Source: Campylobacterales bacterium
GTDB lineage: Bacteria; Campylobacterota; Campylobacteria; Campylobacterales; QNZT01
NCBI GenBank assembly: GCA_027055005.1
Contig: JALUNR010000115.1
Location: 1 to 31,236, forward strand
DNA: 31,236 bases
Direction of reading: 5' to 3'
In this document: positions 8,087 through 14,903 of the stretch, in pieces
How the letters are laid out: every line of letters starts with the position of its first letter
Numbering within the stretch: position 1 is the stretch's first letter
Translations under genes and position numbers: made by a program
Notes under the pieces: generated by a model
What the model was told of the DNA's origin: nothing
Seen by the model: the letters and a program-made list of their open reading frames with translations, nothing else
Databases searched by the model: none

Positions 8087-8494
8087 ATGAAAAAAGTAGT
8101 CATTGGAGTAGTTGGAAACGATGTTCATGTTGTAGCCAACAGACTTATAGATATTTCACTAAATCAAAGAGGATTTGAAGTCTTTAACCTTGGGGTAAAT
8201 ACTTACCTAGAAGAGTTTATAGATGCTGCGATAGAAACTAGAGCTGATGTGGTGCTTATCTCTTCACTAAATGGAGAAGCTGAAGGGTGGAGCAGGGATC
8301 TTCCACTTTTAAAATCAAAATACAAACTTCACGATGCCCTTTTTGTTATAGGTGGAAACTTAGCAGTTGGAGAGGCAATAAGTGATGAAATAATTCCTAA
8401 GTTTAAATCCTATGGATTTGATTTGGTTTTTCATCAAGTGGATTTAAATGAAGGATTAGATGAGATGGAAAAAGTATTAGAGGAGAGAGGGTAG
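8087..8494 (+). CDS. glmS: Glutamate mutase sigma subunit (B12-binding)
   Basis: A 135-residue cobalamin-binding subunit (clostridial GlmS/MutS, about 137 residues; unrelated to glucosamine synthase or mismatch repair). It holds adenosylcobalamin in base-off/His-on mode and associates with the E subunit to interconvert L-glutamate and 3-methylaspartate. The B12 signature is visible as D12-V-H14-V-V-A17, then SSL (59-61) and IGGN (88-91). The usual DxHxxG glycine is alanine here, the only departure in the motif. The stop codon overlaps the GTG start of the E subunit by one base. No cobalamin riboswitch is evident upstream. The family call is firm. Confidence 0.92.
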   Translation: MKKVVIGVVGNDVHVVANRLIDISLNQRGFEVFNLGVNTYLEEFIDAAIETRADVVLISSLNGEAEGWSRDLPLLKSKYKLHDALFVIGGNLAVGEAISDEIIPKFKSYGFDLVFHQVDLNEGLDEMEKVLEERG

Positions 8495-9858
8495 TGGATT
8501 TACTTCAAAGAGAGCGAGAAGCTATACTTAACAATGACTATGTAGAAAACTTTGATTTTGCAGAGGTGGAAGAGTTTATCAAAAATGCTTCAAAAGATTT
8601 ATTTATTTCATATAACTTTAAAACAAAAAACAAACTTTTAGTTCAACCAAGAGGTGGTTTCCCAACTTATGAGAAAGTATTTAAACTATACCAAGAGTTT
8701 AAAGAAACAGGAGTTGATGTACTTCCACTTACCATAGATTCAAATACAAGATTAAACGACTATGCCACAAGTGAAAAAATGCTACGACTTTCAGAAGAGA
8801 GTGATATGGATATGTTAAATGGCTATCCACTTGTAAATCATGGGTATAGAACTACAAGAAAGATGATGACACATTTTAACACTCCTATTTCGCTAAGACA
8901 CGGAACTCCAGATGCGAGACTTTTAGTGGAGATTGCTCTTGCAAGTGGGATTTTTGAGATAGAGGGAGGTCCTATCACTTATCTTTTGCCATACTCAAAA
9001 AACTTTCCACTTGACAAAGCATTTTTGTACTGGAAATATGTAGAAAAAGTGTGTGCAAAGTATTCAACACTAAATGAACCTATAAATAGAGAGTCTTTTG
9101 GTCCACTTAGTGCTACTTTACAACTTCCTTCTATCGTTATAGTTATCCAAATCTTAGAGATGCTTTTGTCGTTAGAGGAGGGAGTGAAGTCTTTTTCAGT
9201 TAGTTTTTCACAAACAGGAACTCTTCTTCAAGATATAGTGATGTCAAATGTTATCAAAAAATTATCTAAAAAATATGCCGATATGTTTGGATATTCTGAT
9301 GCAACTGTAAATCTAGTTTATCATCAGTGGATGGGAGCTTTCCCAAGAGATAAATCACATGCAGACTCACTTATAACAACTGGAGCAGTTATAGCAAAGC
9401 TAGTAGGAGCTGATAAAATCATCACAAAAACAAGAGCTGAAGCTTACGGAATTCCAACAAAAGAGGAAAATGGTGATGCAGTTTCAAAAGTACAATACAC
9501 TTTACAAGTTTTACAAGGACTTCCTCAAATAAGTGATTATGAAGAGGAAGAAAACTTGACTTTACAAGTAGATGAAATCTTAGAAGCAGTTTTCAATGAC
9601 CCAGCTGATACTCTATGGAGAAAGGTTTTTAACTCCATCAAAAAGGGCATCATAGATATACCATTTTCACCTCATATTATAAATAACAATAAAGTTATAA
9701 CAGTAAGAGATAAAGATGGACATATAAGAGTTTATGATAAAGGAAATCTACCACTTTCCAAAAAAAGTTTTGAGTTTGATAGAAAAAAAATAGTTCTAAG
9801 TGATGAAAAAAATGCTCTTGTAAATAAAATCATAACAGATATAGGGATTATGCAATGA
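8494..9858 (+). CDS. glmE: Glutamate mutase epsilon (catalytic) subunit
   Basis: A 454-residue TIM-barrel subunit, slightly shorter than clostridial GlmE (483). It binds substrate and generates the radical rearrangement of L-glutamate to (2S,3S)-3-methylaspartate. Residues known to bind glutamate in Clostridium cochlearium GlmE are all retained at a steady offset: R53 (QPRGGFP), R86 (NTRLNDY), R135 (RHGTPD), E157, Y163 and Y167 (IEGGPITYLLPY). The cofactor-contacting K312 and E316 (TKTRAEAYGIP) are retained too. This argues for true glutamate mutase activity rather than a drifted mutase. The start is GTG with one-base overlap from the S subunit, and the stop overlaps mutL by 4 bases. The downstream fermentation enzymes (methylaspartase, mesaconase) are not in the window. 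Confidence 0.93.
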   Translation: MDLLQREREAILNNDYVENFDFAEVEEFIKNASKDLFISYNFKTKNKLLVQPRGGFPTYEKVFKLYQEFKETGVDVLPLTIDSNTRLNDYATSEKMLRLSEESDMDMLNGYPLVNHGYRTTRKMMTHFNTPISLRHGTPDARLLVEIALASGIFEIEGGPITYLLPYSKNFPLDKAFLYWKYVEKVCAKYSTLNEPINRESFGPLSATLQLPSIVIVIQILEMLLSLEEGVKSFSVSFSQTGTLLQDIVMSNVIKKLSKKYADMFGYSDATVNLVYHQWMGAFPRDKSHADSLITTGAVIAKLVGADKIITKTRAEAYGIPTKEENGDAVSKVQYTLQVLQGLPQISDYEEEENLTLQVDEILEAVFNDPADTLWRKVFNSIKKGIIDIPFSPHIINNNKVITVRDKDGHIRVYDKGNLPLSKKSFEFDRKKIVLSDEKNALVNKIITDIGIMQ

Positions 9859-11033
9859 GTAAATTATATATAGATATAGGAAGTACCTACTTTAAAGTAA
9901 AAGATGATGAACTGATAGAGCAATATTTTAGAAATTTTGATAGAAATATTTTAGATGATGTAAAGCAAAAATGTGCAAAAAAAATCGAAAAATATAAAAA
10001 AGAAGATATTTTTATATGTTCGTCTGCAAATGGAGGATTAAGTACTCTTATCATAGGACTTACAAATTCATACAGTTTAAAGTTTGCGACAAATATTGCT
10101 TACAATTCAGGTATAAATATCATAGATACTATTCTTTATCCAAATCTAAAAGATTATGCTGTTCCAACTGAACTTATAGATGTAGTTATTGTAGTTGGTG
10201 GAGTTGATGATATAGAAAATACTTTTCAAGAAGATTTGTTTTTTTATATAGAAAATCTAAACTATTCAAATATCTTATATGCAGGAACTAAAAAAGATAG
10301 GGATAAGTTTGAAAAAGCTTTGCCAAATATTAAGATATTACAAAATATCATAACTGATAAACTACAAGTAAATGAAAAAGAGTTAAAATCTTATCTTACA
10401 AATCTATATCAAGCTGATATTATGGGTAAAGAAGACATAAAAGATCTTTATCAAATAACAGCTAATCAAATCTACTCAACCCCATATATAGTAAACCAAA
10501 CTATGCCGATTTTACACCAATACTTTAAAGATGTAGTTGATCCTTTTATCTTGGTTGATATCGGTGGAGCAACAACTGATATACATTATAGTACAGATTT
10601 AGTTGAAGACAATATGGTACTTGATGGTGGATATGATAGATTGGTTTTTAAAAAATTAGGAGTTTATAAGTCAAGAGATAGTTTAGTTTTTAGTGCTAAA
10701 AAAAATGAATTTGTGTATGAACTTTTAAACTTTTTAAATGTAACCGAAAATATTTTAGAAGAACATTCAAGTGAAGCAACAAAAATACTTATGAAACTAT
10801 CTATATTTTTAGTACTTTTTAAAGTATCTTCAAAACACGAAGAGTATATAAACTTGAAACTAGACAGGTTAAAAAGTATAGTTTTTACAGGCGGAATTAC
10901 AAAAATATTAAAAAAGAACGATATAGAAGAGGTACTAGAATTTTTATATAAAAAGATATTTGCTCTTAATTCTGTGCCTTTGGTTGTGGTAGATACAAAT
11001 TATGAGATATGGACTTTAGGAGGTGTTAGATGA
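9855..11033 (+). CDS. mutL: MutL-type ASKHA ATPase associated with glutamate mutase
   Basis: A 392-residue actin/Hsp70-like ATPase of the MutL family (not the mismatch-repair protein). The phosphate-1 motif is YIDIGSTYFK at the N-terminus, phosphate-2 is LVDIGGATTDIH (about 233-244), and the adenosine motif is VFTGGITKIL. Members lie between or beside glutamate mutase subunit genes in clostridia and are thought to act as chaperone or reactivase for the B12 enzyme. This copy is somewhat shorter than the typical family member. It overlaps glmE and the ligase gene by 4 bases each, so its product is probably needed in proportion to the mutase. Family firm; biochemical role inferred from the family. 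Confidence 0.85.
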   Translation: MSKLYIDIGSTYFKVKDDELIEQYFRNFDRNILDDVKQKCAKKIEKYKKEDIFICSSANGGLSTLIIGLTNSYSLKFATNIAYNSGINIIDTILYPNLKDYAVPTELIDVVIVVGGVDDIENTFQEDLFFYIENLNYSNILYAGTKKDRDKFEKALPNIKILQNIITDKLQVNEKELKSYLTNLYQADIMGKEDIKDLYQITANQIYSTPYIVNQTMPILHQYFKDVVDPFILVDIGGATTDIHYSTDLVEDNMVLDGGYDRLVFKKLGVYKSRDSLVFSAKKNEFVYELLNFLNVTENILEEHSSEATKILMKLSIFLVLFKVSSKHEEYINLKLDRLKSIVFTGGITKILKKNDIEEVLEFLYKKIFALNSVPLVVVDTNYEIWTLGGVR

Positions 11034-12589
11034 GTGTAAATTGTATAAGAAATATTTTAGAGTATGCAGTAGATAAAAATCCAAACAAAACAGCTCTTTT
11101 GCATGATAGTAAAAGTATAACTTATAGTGAGCTTTTTAAAAAAGTTAACAAAGTTGCAAACTATTTAGAAAAGTTAAATCTTCCTCATGGAGCTAGAGTT
11201 GGTATATACTCTAACAAATCTATAGAACAAGTTATCGCTATCTTAGCCATTCTTTCTACTAAACTAACCTTAGTTCCTATCACAAGACTTTTAAAAAGTG
11301 ATCAAATAAAGTATATCGTAGATGACTGTTCTCTTAGTGCTATTATAACCGATGATGCAAAAGTTGAAACTATAAATAAAAGTAAATTTAAAGGAAAAAT
11401 TATTACTTATGAAAGTAGTAAAGAATATGATTCATTTTTTGAGATATATAAGTATTATGAAGATAAATTTACCTCAGCTGTAAAAAGTTTTGACAATGCT
11501 GTGATAACTTACTCATTTGCTTCATCAGGACTTCCAAAAGGGATAGTTATAACACATAGAAACTTAACTGATGGAGCAAGGATTGTTACTAGATATTTAA
11601 AGTTAAACAGTGATGATGTGATAAGTGGAGTATTATCATATGATCTTGATTATGGATTAAACCAAATCTTTTGTTCTATTTATAATCTAGCAACTTTAAG
11701 TTTACATAAACTTATACTTCCAAGTGATTTTTTTAATCACCTCATAAGAGATAAAGTTACCATTTTACCACTTATGCCAATACATATAACAAGAATGTTT
11801 GATGAAGATTCTCATCGTTTACCAACTAAAGAGCAATTAAAAAATATAAAAACCATAACCTCTTCAGGAGGTAAAATAACAAATAAAATGTTATCAAATA
11901 TAAAAGAATATTTTTTTAACTCTAAGTTTTACTCTATGCATGGACTTAGTGAAGCCTTTAGATCAGCTTACTTAGAACCAGAACAGTTAAATATAAGACC
12001 AACTTCCATCGGAAAAGCAATCCCCGATGTAGAACTTTATATCATAAATGAAAATAGACAACGATGCAAACCAAGAGAAGTAGGAGAACTGATACATAGA
12101 GGAGCTTGTATTTATAAAGGTTACTGGAATTCAAAAGATGATACTGATATGAGATTTAAGTCTATAAAAATCTTAGATAAAGTTTTAAACCTTGAGGGAG
12201 AACTAACTGATGAAATAGTAGTAGCTAGTGGGGATTATGTTTACAAGGATGAGGAAGGATATATTTATTTTCACTCGAGAAAAGATGATATGATAAAAAC
12301 AAGAGGTTACAGAGTAAGCCCTCACCAAATAGAAAAAACAGTATATGACTATATAGATGAGGTAGAGGCTTGTGTAGTCTTTGGTGTAGAAAATGAACAA
12401 ATAGAAGAAGAAATAGTCTTAGTATATAGTTCAAAACACGAAATATCTAAAAATGAAATCCTTTTTGAACTAAAAAAACACTTGCCAGTTTACATGATAC
12501 CATCAATCATAGTCTATAAAAAGAGTCTACCACTTCACTATGGCAAAGTGGATAAAGCAGGGTTGAAGAGAGAGATTTTGGAAAAATAG
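11030..12589 (+). CDS. AMP-forming acid/amino-acid ligase (ANL superfamily)
   Basis: A 519-residue adenylate-forming enzyme. Core motifs: A3 as SFASSGLPKGIVITH (a departure from SGTTGxPKG), A5 as MHGLSEA, A7 as ASGDYVY, A8 as SRKDDMIKTRGYRV and A10 with the catalytic lysine in YGKVDK. It activates a carboxylic acid as acyl-AMP and would transfer it to CoA, a carrier protein or another acceptor. The LSYDLDYGLNQ segment resembles ligases found in polysaccharide/exosortase-associated gene clusters. Overlap of 4 bases with mutL places it in the mutase operon, so 3-methylaspartate or glutamate is the obvious candidate substrate. No carrier protein or condensation domain is nearby. Superfamily firm; substrate inferred. 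Confidence 0.85.
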   Translation: MSVNCIRNILEYAVDKNPNKTALLHDSKSITYSELFKKVNKVANYLEKLNLPHGARVGIYSNKSIEQVIAILAILSTKLTLVPITRLLKSDQIKYIVDDCSLSAIITDDAKVETINKSKFKGKIITYESSKEYDSFFEIYKYYEDKFTSAVKSFDNAVITYSFASSGLPKGIVITHRNLTDGARIVTRYLKLNSDDVISGVLSYDLDYGLNQIFCSIYNLATLSLHKLILPSDFFNHLIRDKVTILPLMPIHITRMFDEDSHRLPTKEQLKNIKTITSSGGKITNKMLSNIKEYFFNSKFYSMHGLSEAFRSAYLEPEQLNIRPTSIGKAIPDVELYIINENRQRCKPREVGELIHRGACIYKGYWNSKDDTDMRFKSIKILDKVLNLEGELTDEIVVASGDYVYKDEEGYIYFHSRKDDMIKTRGYRVSPHQIEKTVYDYIDEVEACVVFGVENEQIEEEIVLVYSSKHEISKNEILFELKKHLPVYMIPSIIVYKKSLPLHYGKVDKAGLKREILEK

Positions 12590-12592
12590 TAT

Positions 12593-12621
12593 TTGACAAT
12601 AGTATTTTAAAATAGTATAAT
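12593..12621 (+). promoter_or_regulatory. Consensus sigma-70 promoter with embedded palindrome for a toxin-antitoxin operon
   Basis: TTGACA at 12593-12598 and TATAAT at 12616-12621 are separated by exactly 17 bases, a full-consensus promoter. The spacer contains the perfect 12-bp palindrome TATTTTAAAATA (12603-12614), and ATAGTAT is repeated at 12599 and 12612. A site between -35 and -10 suits autorepression by the antitoxin. The ribosome binding site AAGGAG (12631-12636) follows. Confidence 0.75.
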
Positions 12622-12642
12622 ATTTATAAAAAGGAGTTTTTC

Positions 12643-12891
12643 ATGATAGTTATAAATTCGAGTGATATTATAAAAAAGCCATCTTTTATCACAAAACCTA
12701 CAGATATAACATTTGTACAAGATGCAAAAAAGCATATCACAAAAAGTGTAGTTTTGCCGTATGAACTTTATGAAAGAGTAAAAGAGAAGATAGAAGATGA
12801 GATATACCTTTATAACAACAAAAAAGCTCTCTCAAGAGAAGCAAATGATGAGTTTTTAGAGATAGAGAGTATTTGTGAAGAGTTAGTTTAG
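12643..12891 (+). CDS. Phd/YefM-like antitoxin paired with a MazF-like toxin
   Basis: An 82-residue protein preceded by AAGGAG. The stretch SVVLPYELYERVKEKIEDE (about 35-53) looks like the strand-helix region of Phd/YefM antitoxins (VAVLVPYxxYERLxE), followed by an acidic tail (EFLEIESICEELV) suited to wrap and neutralise a toxin. The N-terminus would bind the palindromic operator upstream. Its stop codon overlaps the toxin GTG start by one base. The antitoxin assignment leans on the toxin next door; the subfamily is uncertain. Confidence 0.75.
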   Translation: MIVINSSDIIKKPSFITKPTDITFVQDAKKHITKSVVLPYELYERVKEKIEDEIYLYNNKKALSREANDEFLEIESICEELV

Positions 12892-13241
12892 TGAAAAGAG
12901 GAGAGATATATCTAACCAATTTTGGTAAAAAATATAACAGTGAATTTGGCAAGATAAGACCAGCTCTTATAATCCAAAACAATATAGCAAATCGCAACAT
13001 CCATAAAGTACAGTTCAAAGGAGTAACTCTTATGCCTCTCTCAACAAACTTGTGTGGAGGAGATTTGAGAGTAAAAGTTTCCAAAAGAGATAACTTAGAA
13101 AAAACAAGTGAAATCTGTATAAATGAACTTTGTACCTTAGATATAAGCAGGATAAATCTTGAAAATCTCTTAACAACTATAACCACTAGTGAGTTAGAAG
13201 AGGTAGAACAAAAGCTTAAAAGACATTTAGCACTTTTTTAA
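12891..13241 (+). CDS. mazF: MazF/PemK-like endoribonuclease toxin
   Basis: A 116-residue toxin. The N-terminus KRGEIYLTNFG, followed by SEFGKIRPALIIQNN, is the hallmark of the MazF/PemK/CcdB-like fold, and the arginine in RPALII and the serine/threonine in MPLSTN correspond to catalytic-region residues of MazF mRNA interferases. It would cleave mRNA at short sequence motifs when released from the antitoxin. The GTG start overlaps the antitoxin stop by one base. It ends exactly against the convergent methyltransferase gene. The pair separates the mutase operon from the pseudaminic acid operon and has its own promoter, consistent with independent acquisition. Confidence 0.88.
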   Translation: MKRGEIYLTNFGKKYNSEFGKIRPALIIQNNIANRNIHKVQFKGVTLMPLSTNLCGGDLRVKVSKRDNLEKTSEICINELCTLDISRINLENLLTTITTSELEEVEQKLKRHLALF

Positions 13242-13823
13242 CTAATCCCTCTCCAAAAACAAACTAACATCTCCACTAAGATACCCATCTTTCACACTAA
13301 CTTTAGCACCAAGCTCTTTTGCATACGATATAACTTCATCTCTATCTAAAGTGTTAAAGTTATTATCAAATCCATCACCCTCTAAAAAGTTAAAAACAAA
13401 TCCTTTTTTAGAGCTTTCAAAACATCTTTTTATAAAAAGATATGTCTCAAACTTCATTAAGATATTTAAACTCCCACTAGCTATAAAATAATCAGCCATC
13501 TCCAACTCATCACTCAAAATATCTTTTTTAAATGCTTCACAAGAAGTGCGAGATTTAGTGATATTTACAAACTTTTGTAAAATATCATATCCTACATACT
13601 CAAAGTTAAATCCTTTTTTCTTAGCAAAAAGATAAAAATCCCCAAATCCACATCCAGCATCTATCACTTTTGTTTTACTTGTTAACCTACCTTTTAAAAA
13701 CTCTAAAATGATTTCAAACCTGATATTTTGACTTCTTTTATCTCTCCAGTTAAGACCTTTTGGAGTGTGTCCATATTTTTTTAGAGCATTTAAGTAAAAA
13801 GTTTCATTGTTGATTTTTGGCAT
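13242..13823 (-). CDS. Class I SAM-dependent methyltransferase, substrate unknown
   Basis: A 193-residue methyltransferase with Rossmann fold. Motif I is VIDAGCGFGD (53-62), the acidic residue ending strand beta2 is D80 (YVGYD), and motif IV-like sequence is MADYFIASGSLN. No membrane segment or extra domain is present. It is transcribed toward the toxin gene, with stop codons of the two abutting, and away from pseB. The substrate cannot be read from sequence; the position between the mutase operon and the pse operon makes a sugar, amino acid or glycan substrate possible, but it may be an unrelated housekeeping enzyme. Confidence 0.82.
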   Translation of the reverse strand: MPKINNETFYLNALKKYGHTPKGLNWRDKRSQNIRFEIILEFLKGRLTSKTKVIDAGCGFGDFYLFAKKKGFNFEYVGYDILQKFVNITKSRTSCEAFKKDILSDELEMADYFIASGSLNILMKFETYLFIKRCFESSKKGFVFNFLEGDGFDNNFNTLDRDEVISYAKELGAKVSVKDGYLSGDVSLFLERD

Positions 13824-13862
13824 AAGTGATTTTAGCTTTATTTTAATTAAATAATTTAAAAA

Positions 13863-13879
13863 TGGAATATTATTTGCTA
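13863..13879 (+). promoter_or_regulatory. Sigma-54 (RpoN)-like promoter upstream of pseB
   Basis: TGGAATA-N4-TTGCTA places GG (13864-13865) and GC (13876-13877) exactly 10 bases apart, matching the -24/-12 consensus (TGGCACG-N4-TTGCW) and the Campylobacter flagellar form GGAA-N6-TTGCT. The start codon at 13914 leaves a leader of about 25 bases. RpoN drives the middle flagellar genes in Campylobacter. A TATAAT at 13892-13897 is a competing sigma-70 reading. Confidence 0.6.
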
Positions 13880-13913
13880 CAATAAGCTAAATATAATAGT
13901 AGGGGATAGTAAA

Positions 13914-14903
13914 ATGTTTAATAACAAAAATATACTTATAACAGGTGGGACAGGCAGTTTTGGACAAAAGTTTACTAGAACTCTACTGAAAAGATACAAA
14001 CCAAATAAAATTATAATTTACTCAAGAGATGAGCAAAAACACTTTTTGATGGCTCAAAAATTTGATGAGTCTTGTATGAGATACTTTGTAGGGGATGTTC
14101 GAGATTTTAAAAGGCTAAATAAGGCTATGATGGATGTAGATTATGTAATACATGCAGCTGCCATGAAACATGTTCATATAGCTGAATATAATCCTATGGA
14201 GTGTATAAATACAAATGTACATGGAGCCGAGTTTGTGATAGATTCAGCCATACAAAATGGAGTAAAAAAAGTTATAGCTCTTTCAACAGATAAAGCAGCA
14301 AATCCTATAAACCTTTATGGAGCTACAAAACTTGCTTCTGATAAGCTATTTATAGCCGCAAATAATGTTGTAGGAGATAGACATACAATCTTTTCAGTAG
14401 TTAGATATGGAAATGTTATGGGCAGTAATGGTTCAGTTATACCATACTTTAAAAAGCTACTTTCTCAAAACAAGGAGCTAACTATTACAGATGAAAGAAT
14501 GACTAGATTTTTAATAACTTTACAACAAAGTGTTGATTTTGTGATGAAAAGTTTTGAAAGAATGTATGGAGGAGAAATATTTGTTCCTAAAATTCCATCC
14601 ATGAAAATGACAAAGTTAGCTCTTGCTATGAGTGAAGAAAAAAAATATAAAGTTATAGGTATGAGAGCTGGTGAAAAACTACACGAAGCTATGATTACAA
14701 AAGAAGATAGTTTAAGAACTTTAGAATTTTATGATCACTATGTGATAAAACCAACTATTACTTTTACTCAAAAACCAGATTTTGGGAAAAATGCTCTTGG
14801 TGAAATTGGAAAACCAGTAAAAGATGGTTTTGAATATATTTCTAATAAAAATAATTGGTGGCTTGAAAAAGAAAAGTTTTTGGAGATTATAAAAGATGTT
14901 TAA
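13914..14903 (+). CDS. pseB: UDP-GlcNAc 4,6-dehydratase/5-epimerase (inverting)
   Basis: First enzyme of pseudaminic acid synthesis, converting UDP-GlcNAc to UDP-2-acetamido-2,6-dideoxy-beta-L-arabino-hexos-4-ulose. The 329-residue short-chain dehydrogenase-type protein has the NADP-binding GGTGSFG (11-17) and the active-site block STDKAANPINLYGATK, with D126, K127, Y135 and K139. The block MTRFLITLQQSVDF is typical of PseB/FlaA1. It begins behind AGGGGA and the sigma-54-like promoter and overlaps pseC by 8 bases, heading a five-gene operon. Identity is very likely from the operon as well as from the sequence. Confidence 0.95.
   Translation: MFNNKNILITGGTGSFGQKFTRTLLKRYKPNKIIIYSRDEQKHFLMAQKFDESCMRYFVGDVRDFKRLNKAMMDVDYVIHAAAMKHVHIAEYNPMECINTNVHGAEFVIDSAIQNGVKKVIALSTDKAANPINLYGATKLASDKLFIAANNVVGDRHTIFSVVRYGNVMGSNGSVIPYFKKLLSQNKELTITDERMTRFLITLQQSVDFVMKSFERMYGGEIFVPKIPSMKMTKLALAMSEEKKYKVIGMRAGEKLHEAMITKEDSLRTLEFYDHYVIKPTITFTQKPDFGKNALGEIGKPVKDGFEYISNKNNWWLEKEKFLEIIKDV

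Noticed and set aside
12203..12434. Two overlapping minus-strand frames opposite the ligase gene
   Set aside because: They lie within the conserved A7-A8 region of the ligase in antisense and show no coding signal of their own.
12737..13186. 149-codon minus-strand open frame opposite the toxin-antitoxin genes
   Set aside because: It is antisense to two well-supported overlapping genes, has low-complexity hydrophobic composition and no recognisable domain.
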